A stretch of 64,000 nt of DNA from Flavobacterium sp. RSP15 (GTDB taxonomy: Bacteria; Bacteroidota; Bacteroidia; Flavobacteriales; Flavobacteriaceae): the NCBI RefSeq assembly GCF_003968755.1, contig NZ_RYDL01000010.1, positions 51,713 through 115,712 of the forward strand, read 5' to 3'. The notes below the pieces were generated by a model, which did not search any database, had not been told where the DNA came from, and was given only the letters and a program-made list of their open reading frames with translations. Both the position numbers and the translations under genes were made by a program. Of this stretch, positions 35,730 to 44,182 are shown piece by piece (position 1 is the stretch's first letter; each line of letters opens with the position of its first letter).

Positions 35730-35896
35730 TGTCGAAAAAATTTTTTTGACTTTCCAGATACGGAACTCATGTTTACTACAATTTTGTTTTCAAAGAAGAA
35801 TCTGACTATTATTACACTACGTTACGTGACAACGCGCCATGGCAAGAATATGCACCCTCTGACTCGTTTGTAATGAAGTGCCTACTTTCCTTATAA
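35730..35896 (+). pseudogene. Remnant of an AlkB-family 2-oxoglutarate/Fe(II) dioxygenase gene
   Basis: Two frames reconstruct the N-terminus of an AlkB protein. FDFPDTELMFT (from 35745) continues after a frameshift near 35777 as NFVFKEESDYYYTTLRDNAP and WQEYAPSDSFVMK. This matches the usual AlkB opening (substrate-recognition lid, then the NETPWQ segment). The frame then ends abruptly at 35896, at the start of a dispersed repeat, and no catalytic HxD motif follows. AlkB repairs alkylated bases, so an intact copy beside the mutagenesis cassette would be natural. It is truncated and frameshifted, hence dead. Confidence 0.7.
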
Positions 35897-35938
35897 AAAG
35901 AATCGTAGCGTTTGCATCGCAGCTAACTTAACAGAGCC
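35871..35938 (+). repeat. Dispersed repeat, copy 1
   Basis: A segment of about 68 bases (GTGCCTACTTT, TTATAAAAA, CGTAGCG, GCATCGCAGCT as key parts) has a close but not identical match at 46857-46925 in the same orientation. It begins exactly where the alkB remnant breaks off. Confidence 0.55.
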
Positions 35939-36193
35939 TATTCAAACAGTATTGCATTCAGTGCCTCAAATTAATAATCAATTCACGTTCTTCCACTGGC
36001 ACTCCTTATGAATACAAAAGAAGTTTTAGCTTCCCGTCGGAGCCATGATGGAAGTACCCTTACCATAAAGCCAATAAGGAGCGAAGTGGCAGAAGCGTAA
36101 GCGCTCTCACAACCTAAATCTGTAGGCTCTATATCTGAGCTATTTTTGGAAAAAGAAATTAAACTTAATTTAGCTCAATAATTTACTACAAAT
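35897..36193. other. Intergenic region after the dispersed repeat
   Basis: No gene is visible. It includes mixed-composition sequence with palindromic fragments such as GGAGCGAAGTGGCAGAAGCG near 36085. It probably represents recombination debris from the event that truncated alkB. Confidence 0.4.
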
Positions 36194-36230
36194 AAAAACA
36201 GCATCTAAAATTACTTTAGATGCTGTTTTT
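36194..36230 (-). terminator. Terminator after the alcohol dehydrogenase gene
   Basis: Arms AAAAACAGCATCTAAA (36194-36209) and TTTAGATGCTGTTTTT (36215-36230) are perfectly complementary over 16 bases, with A- and T-tracts for either direction. It lies 25 bases beyond the stop of the leftward dehydrogenase. Confidence 0.85.
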
Positions 36231-36254
36231 TAATGCACTGTAAAAAAATTATTT

Positions 36255-37310
36255 TTATTTAAGCGATTTCATATCAATTACAAATCTGTATTTAACATCA
36301 TTGCTTGTAACACGATCATAAGCTGTGTTAATATCTTGCATATTGATAAGCTCAATATCACTAGTAATATTGTGTTCGCCACAGAAATCTAACATCTCTT
36401 GTGTTTCTTTAATACCCCCAATTAAAGAACCAGCAATACGCTTACGTCCCATAATGATATTTCCACCATGAAATGGCTTCAAAGGTTCTACTGCACCAAC
36501 TAAAACCATTGTTGAATCAATTTTAAGTAATCCTAAATATGGATCCATTTCATGACCTACAGGAATAGTATTTAAAATAAAATCGAAACTGTTTTGGTGT
36601 TTTTTCATATCGTCTTCATCTTTGGAAATTAAAACTTCATGAGCACCTAAACGTTGAGCATCTTTTCCTTTTTCTGGCGATGTTGTAATCATAACCACAT
36701 GTGCACCTAATGCATTGGCAAATTTAACGCCCATATGACCTAATCCTCCTAAGCCTACTATTCCTACTTTATCTCCTTTTTTCACATTCCAATGACGTAA
36801 TGGTGACCACGTAGTAACTCCTGCACATAATAGCGGTGCAGTTGCTGCTTCGTCTAAATTTTCTGGAATGCGTAGTACAAATTTTTCATCAACAACAACT
36901 GACGTTGAATAACCTCCGTATGTTTGTTTGCCTTCAAGATGTTTATCCGGACTGTTGTACGTAAATGTTGCTTCATTTTCGCAAAATTGTTCTAAATCTT
37001 TCTGACAAGAAGAACATGTCTGGCAAGAGTCTACCATACAACCTACACCTACTAAATCACCTACTTTATGGCTACTAACACCATTTCCTACCTCTACTAC
37101 TCGACCAATGATCTCATGTCCAGGTACTACAGGATAGGTTGATCCATTCCATTCGTTTCTTGCTGTATGTATGTCACTATGACAAACACCACTGTAAGTG
37201 ATATCAATTTTTACGTCAGCTATTCCTACAGCTCTTCTTTCAATATTTATAGGTTTTAAATCTTCTGTTGATGCTGTTGCACCATATGCTTTTACTGTTG
37301 TAGTCGCCAT
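36255..37310 (-). CDS. Zinc-dependent alcohol dehydrogenase, cinnamyl-alcohol/YahK type
   Basis: 351 residues of the zinc MDR family. The catalytic zinc site is in YSGVCHSDIHTA with HEIIGRV. Structural zinc cysteines are in VGCMVDSCQTCSSCQKDL followed by EQFC. The nucleotide-binding motif is GLGGLGHMGVKFA. It matches NADP-dependent aldehyde reductases of the YahK/AdhA type, which convert aldehydes to alcohols in the cytosol. It is 50 bases downstream of the Old Yellow Enzyme gene and probably co-transcribed, forming an aldehyde and enone detoxification unit. Substrate preference is not shown. Confidence 0.92.
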   Translation of the reverse strand: MATTTVKAYGATASTEDLKPINIERRAVGIADVKIDITYSGVCHSDIHTARNEWNGSTYPVVPGHEIIGRVVEVGNGVSSHKVGDLVGVGCMVDSCQTCSSCQKDLEQFCENEATFTYNSPDKHLEGKQTYGGYSTSVVVDEKFVLRIPENLDEAATAPLLCAGVTTWSPLRHWNVKKGDKVGIVGLGGLGHMGVKFANALGAHVVMITTSPEKGKDAQRLGAHEVLISKDEDDMKKHQNSFDFILNTIPVGHEMDPYLGLLKIDSTMVLVGAVEPLKPFHGGNIIMGRKRIAGSLIGGIKETQEMLDFCGEHNITSDIELINMQDINTAYDRVTSNDVKYRFVIDMKSLK

Positions 37311-37359
37311 TATTATGTTGTTTATAAAGTTACTATTTATTCAATTTTTGTATTACTAT

Positions 37360-38454
37360 TTATTTAGAAGCTTCTGGATAATCAGTATATCCTTCTGCTC
37401 CTCCTGCGTAGAACGTACTTTGATCCCATTCTGCTAAATCTAAGTTGTTTTCAAAACGTTCCACTAAATCTGGATTAGATACGTATGGTTTACCGTAAGC
37501 TACTAAATCCGCATACCCTTCTTCAATTACTTTATTTCCTTTTTCTTGATCAAATGCCGAGTTAATCATCAATGTTCCATTATATAGAGGACGGAAATGT
37601 TTAGCTATTTGTGTCACAGCATATGGTATTTCTGAAACATCTGTAAAAGGTTCAGAAAGATGCAAGTATGCTAAATTATAATCATTCAATTTTTTAATGA
37701 TGTATTCAAACGTTGCGATTGTGTCTTCATCCATAGTTGTTCCGAATGGACCGTTTAATGATGGATTAAAACGAGCTCCAATTTTTTCCTGCGGAATGAC
37801 TTCTTTGATCGCATCTAAAACTTCAAAAAATATACGGGCTTTATTTTCAATACTTCCACCATACTCATCCGTTCTATGATTAGACGTTCCGTTAAAGAAC
37901 TGCTGAAACAAATAGCCATTAGAGGAATGTATTTCTACTCCATCAAAACCAGCTTTTACTGCATTTGCAGCTGAATTTTTAAAATCTTGTACCGTAGTTT
38001 TAATATCTTCAATGGTCATTTCCTTTGGCGTAACAGTATCTTTAAACCCTTCCGGAGTAAATGATTTATCATTAGGATTTATAGCTGATGCGGATAATGG
38101 TAATGCTCCATTATGAAAATCGGGATGAGACATACGTCCTACATGCCACAATTGAATAAAGATTTTCCCTCCTTTATCATGTACACGTTTGGTTACTTTT
38201 TTCCAACCTTCTACTTGCTCATCTGTGTAGATACCAGCCGTATTGATATAACCTACAGCATCACGAGACACTTGCGAGCCTTCTGTAATAATTAAACCTG
38301 CTGATGCCCGTTGCTCGTAATACAAGCCATGTAGCTCATCCGTTGGAACGTTGCCTTCATTATCTGCTCTACCACGTGTCATAGGCGCCATGACAACTCT
38401 GTTATTGAGATTAATATTTTTTTTATATGGTGTTAATAAAGGTTGTTTGCTCAT
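37360..38454 (-). CDS. Alkene reductase of the Old Yellow Enzyme family
   Basis: 364 residues of the FMN-binding OYE beta/alpha barrel. Features are LNNRVVMAPMTRGRADNEGN, HDKGGKIFIQLWHVGRMSHP, FDGVEIHSSNGYLFQQFFNG (the His-Ser/Asn substrate pair) and NHRTDEYGGSIENKARI. NemA-type members reduce activated alkenes, nitrate esters and quinones using NADPH. Pairing with the zinc alcohol dehydrogenase and a nearby nitroreductase suggests a response to electrophiles. No adjacent regulator is visible. Confidence 0.93.
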   Translation of the reverse strand: MSKQPLLTPYKKNINLNNRVVMAPMTRGRADNEGNVPTDELHGLYYEQRASAGLIITEGSQVSRDAVGYINTAGIYTDEQVEGWKKVTKRVHDKGGKIFIQLWHVGRMSHPDFHNGALPLSASAINPNDKSFTPEGFKDTVTPKEMTIEDIKTTVQDFKNSAANAVKAGFDGVEIHSSNGYLFQQFFNGTSNHRTDEYGGSIENKARIFFEVLDAIKEVIPQEKIGARFNPSLNGPFGTTMDEDTIATFEYIIKKLNDYNLAYLHLSEPFTDVSEIPYAVTQIAKHFRPLYNGTLMINSAFDQEKGNKVIEEGYADLVAYGKPYVSNPDLVERFENNLDLAEWDQSTFYAGGAEGYTDYPEASK

Positions 38455-38658
38455 GTTGTTTTTTATAAATTATTTATTTTTTACAAATTTACATTACCGT
38501 GTCACCAATATCATTGACTTATATCAATTAAAACAGATTTAACTGTTTTCCTAACTCTATTTAAGTTTTCTGGAGTGACTCTTAAATCGTTTATACCGAT
38601 TCCAGCTTAAAACGATCAGATCGTTCTAGGACAAAGGGCACTATTTCTGAAAATGTTT
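38455..38658. other. Upstream region of the Old Yellow Enzyme gene
   Basis: About 200 bases with no gene. It holds the leftward promoter region of the reductase pair. No clear TAnnTTTG box was found. Confidence 0.3.
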
Positions 38659-38883
38659 TTAATCCAGTTCCTCAAGTGTATAGAACAATCGATTTTGTAG
38701 CCCTATATTTTCTTTCTGTAATTGGTATGCCAAAGGAATCGCGCGTCCAGTATACTCAAAACATTGGTTGTTATAGATTATGTCCAAAACAGGTTTCCCT
38801 TGGTACTCTTTTATGAGATCGATTTGGTTGCCTTTAAAATCCTGAACCAGAATTGAATCAACAGCTCTATTTTCTTTATTCAT
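38659..38883 (-). pseudogene. Truncated redoxin/thioredoxin-like gene
   Basis: A 74-codon frame with the beta-strand and redox-loop pattern of AhpC/TSA-like thiol proteins (NQIDLIKEYQGKPVLDIIYN then NQCFEYTGRAIPLAYQLQKE). The loop usually reads CxxC with Gly; here the second cysteine position is tyrosine. The protein stops shortly after this loop and starts without the usual N-terminal half, so only about one third of a normal redoxin remains. I treat it as a remnant, not a working protein. Confidence 0.55.
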
Positions 38884-39211
38884 TTATTGCGGTTTTGATT
38901 TTAAGCTCGCTATTGCAAAATTGATGAAACGAAGTTGTTCGTTGTCTATAATTATTTTTTTTGATAATTTAAAGTAATTTTCAATAGAAAAATTTTCTGT
39001 TAAGAAGAAAAAATTCATTAAAACGGCTATTCTAGTGTTTTAAATAATTTTCGCCAGCGGGTAACAAGGTTATGATTTAATAGCTTCTATCGGAAGGTTT
39101 TTTTATTTAGTATCGCTTTCCTTTTTTGTTACTTATATTAAAAATGGTTCCAAAGTTTTTACACTTTGTAACCATTACTTATTTTTCTAGCTAAATTGAA
39201 ATGTTAAGAAA
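38884..39211. other. AT-rich intergenic region
   Basis: About 330 bases without a recognisable gene or terminator. Frames are short and broken. It separates the redoxin remnant from the nitroreductase gene. Confidence 0.35.
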
Positions 39212-39886
39212 TTACATCCAAGTAATAATATCTTTTGTATTTCTTCTTGATTTAGGGTTTGCTGGATCTGCTTTTCTGTAACCAAAAGCAACCATAAAGG
39301 ATAAACCGTATTTATCTGTATCCACACCAAACTTTTCTCTCAATAAATTTTCTGTTTTTTCTTGATGAAAACCTTCAATAGGACAACTATCAATACCTAC
39401 TAAAGCGGCTGATGTCATCATATTTCCCAAAGCAATGTAGGTTTGTTTTGATGACCAATCGAATAATTTTTTATCCGTATCTAAATCAAAATCATTTTCT
39501 TGAAATTCTCTGTAGAATTTAGTATACATTTCTATGGTATCTGCTGGCCATTGTTTGACTTCTTTCATCATTGACATAACATAATCGGAATCGTATTTTA
39601 CCATTGGTGCTTTCATAGACAAACCCAATACAAAATGGCTTGCAGTATCTAGTTTTGCCGGTGCTCCCCAAGCTACTGGTTTTATCAATTCACGCAACTC
39701 TTTGTCTTGAACAACAATAAAATGCCAAGGCTCAAAACCAAAAGAACTTGGCGATAAATGTGCGGTTTCTAAAATAAATTCCATATTTTCATCTGAAATA
39801 ATTTTAGCAGCGTCAAACTCTTTAGTGGCATGTCTAAATTGAAATGCATTGATAATATCTTCTTTTGCTATGTTAGGTATGCTCAT
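39212..39886 (-). CDS. Nitroreductase family NAD(P)H-dependent oxidoreductase
   Basis: 224 residues of the FMN-dependent nitroreductase fold. FMN-contact residues are in FQFRHATKEFD, the HLSPSSFGFEPWHFIVVQD segment and LVGIDSCPIEGF, with the C-terminal FGYRK. It is similar to NfsB-type enzymes that reduce nitroaromatics, quinones or flavins using NAD(P)H, as a cytosolic dimer. With the Old Yellow Enzyme and alcohol dehydrogenase nearby on the same strand, it fits a xenobiotic or oxidative stress group. It is separated from them by a redoxin remnant and about 330 bases, so co-transcription is unlikely. Confidence 0.92.
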   Translation of the reverse strand: MSIPNIAKEDIINAFQFRHATKEFDAAKIISDENMEFILETAHLSPSSFGFEPWHFIVVQDKELRELIKPVAWGAPAKLDTASHFVLGLSMKAPMVKYDSDYVMSMMKEVKQWPADTIEMYTKFYREFQENDFDLDTDKKLFDWSSKQTYIALGNMMTSAALVGIDSCPIEGFHQEKTENLLREKFGVDTDKYGLSFMVAFGYRKADPANPKSRRNTKDIITWM

Positions 39887-40266
39887 ATTCTGTTGTATAA
39901 ATTTTTAATGAATACAAATTTACAATACTGAAGCAGAAATCTCCTTGACCTATATCAAGTAAGATAGATTTAATATTTTCATAACTACATCTCTTGTACG
40001 GTTTGACTCTCACGTTTGAGTAGTTCTAAACCAGCTTGACTTTCTATTCCTTTTTTTGAAGTACAAAGAGAAAAGTGAAATCCCTCAAAAAAGAAGACCA
40101 AAACGAGCCCGACATTGGCAATAATTTGGAAAATCAGTCTACTTCATAAGGTTTTATAAAACTATTTGACATTCTCTGATTCTTTTAAATGTATCACGTA
40201 AAATAAGCAAACGAGACAATACTTCCCCTCAATTATTCTACCTTTGGAATCAAATTACAAACCCGC
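39887..40266. other. Intergenic region between nitroreductase and FUSC genes
   Basis: About 380 bases, divergent promoters expected. It contains no gene. No perfect TAnnTTTG element was found on either strand by eye. Confidence 0.35.
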
Positions 40267-42522
40267 TTGAAAGAAAAACTCAAACAATTAGAATTATTTT
40301 TAAAAAGCTCGAACTTTGACCGAGGGATTCGTATTGGTTTTGGAATTGCTGTACCTCTTGCAGTGCTGTATCTTTTAGGGTATTTTGAATATGCTCTAGC
40401 TGTTGCTATAGGTGCTTTTTTAAATGCGCCAGGCGACATTCCGGGCAGCACCAAGCGTAAAGTCAATGCTATTTTAATCAGTATTGGATTAACAATGATT
40501 ATTACGGCTATAATCCTATTTTCAAAACCTTTCCTACCCCTTTTTTTGATTGCACTTGCAATTATTACCTTTACTGTGTCGCTGCTTTCGGTTTATGGTT
40601 TTAGAGCGTCCTTCGTATCTTTTTCTGGCTTGTTGGCAATGGTAATAGCAATTGCCATTCAAAAAGAAACAGCGAATGATATTTTAGTTCAGGTTGCCTT
40701 AATGGGTGTCGGAGGTCTTTGGTATTTAGTCGTATCCGTTATTTTTCAAAAACTTGCGCCTGTAAAAGATCAGAATCAGCTATTGTCAGATACGCTTTTC
40801 CTTATTGGTGAATACTTAAAAATACGAGCCAAATTATTAACAAAGAAAACTGAGCGTGACAAATATCTTAAACAAAGCTTAGTTTTGCAACATCAAATCA
40901 ATGAAAAGCAGGAAACACTCCGAGAAACACTGCTAACCGCACGTAAACGTTCCGGACGTTCGCATTATGAAGAAAAGCAACTGTTAATCTTACTATCTTC
41001 TATTACTATCTTCGAATTGACAGAAGCAAAACATTTGGATTACAAAATGATCGATGAAATTTTTGGCGAGCACAAAGAATTTCTAAAAGCTTCCAAAAAT
41101 CTGAGCAAAATCATGGGCGATCACCTCATCCGTTTGTCTGAATTATTGATTCAAAAGAATAAAATACCAAATAAAGATATTCTATTAAGTACATTAGCAG
41201 AAGCCAACGAATCTATCAAAAATTACGTCGATACCGTTAAATTACCTGAAGCGCGTGAAGGTGCTTTAGTATTGAAAAATCTATACGATTATCAAGAGCA
41301 ACTGCTACAAGAAATCAGAGTTATTAGACGTGTAATGGCCAATGTTAAAGAGGCTTCTAAAATATCCTTAAAAAGACAAGATTCGAGTCAGTTTTTAACG
41401 CTTCAGGAATACAGGCTGAATGTCCTTGTTCAAAATTTCAGTTTGGATTCCACCATGTTTAGACATTCATTGCGCCTTACCATTGCGATAGTATTTGCCT
41501 ATCTATTTGGATTTCTTTTTGACATCCAAAATACTTATTGGATTTTGCTGACCATTATCGTTATTATGCGACCTAGCTACGGTCTAACCAAAGAGCGATC
41601 AAAAGCTCGTATTATCGGAACGCTCATTGGTGCGACTATTGCTGTTGGTATTGTGCTGCTTACTCAAAATGTAGTGGTTTATTCGGTATTAGCATTTGTT
41701 TCATTGGTATTTGCATTTGCATTAATTCAGCAGAATTATAAGTTTTCCGCTGCATTGATCACCATCAGTATCATATTTGTGTATTCCTTAATCAATCCTG
41801 ATGCCTTTGAAGTGATTCAGTACCGCGTCATCGACACCATCATTGGAGCCACTATAGCAGTTGTTGCTAATTATATGCTTTTACCAAGTTGGGAAGCCAA
41901 TAATCTAAAACAGGTACTTCTGAACGCTTTAAAAAGGAACAAAGAATATCTTATAGCAACACAAGAGTTATATCAAGATCCTTCTAAACACAAACTCTCC
42001 TATAGTTTGGCAAGGAAAGAAGCATTTCTTGCTATCAGTAATTTAAATGCTGCCTTCCAGCGATTGACCCAAGACCCAAAATCGAAACAGAAAGAATTTC
42101 AACTGATTTATGAAATTGTGACTCTTAACCAGACCATGGTTTCTGCCATCGCATCCATTGGTAATTTTATCAGTAATCATCAAACCACTCCTGCTTCTAT
42201 AGAATTTAATATACTCATCAAAAAGATATCCAATACCCTACAGATGTCCTTCGATAGTTTTGACGATACTCAAATAAAGAAAAAAGTCACTACAGAAACT
42301 GCTGAAGATGCGGAGGAAAAGTTGTTGGGGAAGTATCAGCAATTATCAGATTTGCGAGATGAAAATATCAGATTAGGCCACACTGAATTAGATATCGAAA
42401 CGCTTCATGGTCTTCAGGAAGCTTATTTGATTGCCAATCACATGACCTGGTTAAAATCCCTTTCAGAAAATATACAAAAAGCTACAGAACGTTATCGCTT
42501 GACTATCGTAGAAACCCAGTAG
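40267..42522 (+). CDS. FUSC family membrane protein (YccS/aromatic acid exporter-like)
   Basis: 751 residues with two membrane blocks of about six segments each (about 20-160 and 400-545), separated by a long helical soluble region (160-390) and followed by a second soluble helical domain. This duplicated plan is that of FUSC/YccS proteins. The region starting FSLDSTMFRHSLRLTIAIVF and IMRPSYGLTKERSKARIIGT is the characteristic second-half signature. Such proteins are thought to export aromatic or other organic compounds. The annotated start is a TTG; no ATG exists upstream in frame within 60 bases, so a TTG or other non-standard start is likely. Confidence 0.85.
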   Translation: MKEKLKQLELFLKSSNFDRGIRIGFGIAVPLAVLYLLGYFEYALAVAIGAFLNAPGDIPGSTKRKVNAILISIGLTMIITAIILFSKPFLPLFLIALAIITFTVSLLSVYGFRASFVSFSGLLAMVIAIAIQKETANDILVQVALMGVGGLWYLVVSVIFQKLAPVKDQNQLLSDTLFLIGEYLKIRAKLLTKKTERDKYLKQSLVLQHQINEKQETLRETLLTARKRSGRSHYEEKQLLILLSSITIFELTEAKHLDYKMIDEIFGEHKEFLKASKNLSKIMGDHLIRLSELLIQKNKIPNKDILLSTLAEANESIKNYVDTVKLPEAREGALVLKNLYDYQEQLLQEIRVIRRVMANVKEASKISLKRQDSSQFLTLQEYRLNVLVQNFSLDSTMFRHSLRLTIAIVFAYLFGFLFDIQNTYWILLTIIVIMRPSYGLTKERSKARIIGTLIGATIAVGIVLLTQNVVVYSVLAFVSLVFAFALIQQNYKFSAALITISIIFVYSLINPDAFEVIQYRVIDTIIGATIAVVANYMLLPSWEANNLKQVLLNALKRNKEYLIATQELYQDPSKHKLSYSLARKEAFLAISNLNAAFQRLTQDPKSKQKEFQLIYEIVTLNQTMVSAIASIGNFISNHQTTPASIEFNILIKKISNTLQMSFDSFDDTQIKKKVTTETAEDAEEKLLGKYQQLSDLRDENIRLGHTELDIETLHGLQEAYLIANHMTWLKSLSENIQKATERYRLTIVETQ

Positions 42523-42864
42523 TAATTTTTTATCGATGTTAAGGTAATATTCACAACATGCTTTTCATTATTACTTATAGCACTTACTTGCAACTAAATT
42601 TGGTACTTGTCAATATCATCTTTTTTGTTGTCTTCTATCTATTCAGCATTCATCCTCTTTTAAAAATTGAATTATATAAAGATCAAAAAAAAGCGTTTTA
42701 ATTATTAAGTATATAACTTAAATGGAGACTTTTTATTCTTTTGTTTATCCTATTCGCAATTCCTTTTAATCAAATATAAATTCTGTATTTCCTTATTATG
42801 AACCTCCCATTGCGTTCCTTAAGGTTGCTTCTTTTGTTATCTTACAACCCCCTTCATTTTTTAA
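42523..42864. other. AT-rich intergenic region
   Basis: About 340 bases between convergent genes. No gene, repeat or clear hairpin terminator is visible. Confidence 0.35.
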
Positions 42865-43512
42865 TCAATTAGACGCTACTGCCAATAAAACAGCTACGTA
42901 ATGACAAACAGCACCTGCGAGCACAAAAAAATGCCAGACAGCATGGTTGTACCGATATTTCTTCCACAAGTAAAAAACAACACCAATAAGGTAAAGCGCG
43001 CAGCCAATTAGAATCATAGTCAGGATATTAGAGGGAATACTTTCAAAGAAAGTACGTCCGCCAACAACCATAATCAAGCCCATTCCTATGTAAATTACCG
43101 TAGAAAAAATCTTCCATTTTTCTATAAAAAAAATCTTATAAATGATTCCCAATGCTGTAAGACCCCACAAAACCGATAGCAACGTTATACCAAAAGAATT
43201 AGGCATATACATCAGTAAAAACGGAGTGTAAGTACCCGCTATCAAGAAATAAATACTGATGTGATCAAGAATTTCAAGTGTGCGTTTTGCCTGAACATTC
43301 TGCATTCCGTGGTAGAGTGTAGAAAAAGTAAAAAGTTGTAAAAAACAAAAGCCATATATAGCCGCACCAATAATACCAGAAGTGTTATCACTTTTAATAG
43401 CAAATGCAATTAGGATAGGGATACTTACAATACCAAAAATAATTCCAAAACCATGTACGATACTATTTACGAGTTCTTGCCTGATTTGTATATTTGAATT
43501 CTGAGTTTGCAT
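42865..43512 (-). CDS. Hemolysin III family membrane protein (PAQR/TrhA type)
   Basis: 215 residues with seven predicted membrane segments. Family landmarks are LVNSIVHGFGIIFG near the N-terminus, STLYHGMQNVQAKRTLEILD with DHISIYFLIAGTYTPFLLM, and the C-terminal HAVWHFFVLAGAVCHYVAV. The conserved His, Asp and His ligands of this family (HxxxH and HxxxxxxxxxxxH types) are present and probably bind zinc. PAQR proteins of bacteria (TrhA) influence membrane fluidity and unsaturated fatty acid levels; haemolysin is a historical name. It is monocistronic here. Confidence 0.9.
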   Translation of the reverse strand: MQTQNSNIQIRQELVNSIVHGFGIIFGIVSIPILIAFAIKSDNTSGIIGAAIYGFCFLQLFTFSTLYHGMQNVQAKRTLEILDHISIYFLIAGTYTPFLLMYMPNSFGITLLSVLWGLTALGIIYKIFFIEKWKIFSTVIYIGMGLIMVVGGRTFFESIPSNILTMILIGCALYLIGVVFYLWKKYRYNHAVWHFFVLAGAVCHYVAVLLAVASN

Positions 43513-44182
43513 AAAATTTATTTGACAATGCGTATTATTTTACCTCTTTTTTGTAAAATTACTCAAATCTAATCCTAACTTAACTCTAATGGCGATATAA
43601 TTTACCTTTTTATTACTATTGTTCTACTTCCAAGAGGTCTCCTTACACGCTCTATGATGAATCGTCTGGTCTGGTTTATTTCCTCTTGTTACTTAAACTT
43701 CCAGCGCTAGCCTATTGAACAATTTGCATTTCTTTATTCAGCAGATTTAATCGCGCTTAAATTATAAAGGAGATTATAAAAAAACTTTCGTCACACTTGC
43801 TTCTGCTGATTCTTCTTTTCGTTATCCTAGGAATGATCACTCCTTCTACTGAGCGAAATGAAATTCGCCGAAGTAATCCTTTCGTGCGGTAAACTAAACA
43901 TATTGTACAAAGTAAAATTCACGAACTAATCTCTGGACCGCCTATGTAAAAAGCAATAATAAAAACGCTGCCTCTCTTCACCACAAATATCAAAGATGTT
44001 ATTTCGATCCAATTGCAAAATTGTAATAAAAGTTATATATATTTGAAAAAGCATAAAATAGTTGGGTTTTAAAACTGAATTCGTATACTGTGGTGCTAAA
44101 ATTATCTTTGCTAAGCATACTATTTTAAAATGCCAGCTTTCAAAGGTTTGTCAATTTATTTTTAATAAATATCGTCTAGGTT
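43513..44182. other. Intergenic region containing the M13 peptidase promoter
   Basis: About 670 bases without a gene. It is mixed in composition. It contains the TAnnTTTG element at 44038 described separately. Confidence 0.4.
44013..44045 (+). promoter_or_regulatory. Candidate promoter of the M13 peptidase gene
   Basis: TATATTTG at 44038-44045 with TTG at 44013-44015 (22-base spacer) fits the Bacteroidota promoter consensus. It is 138 bases upstream of the peptidase start, giving a long leader. Confidence 0.5.
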
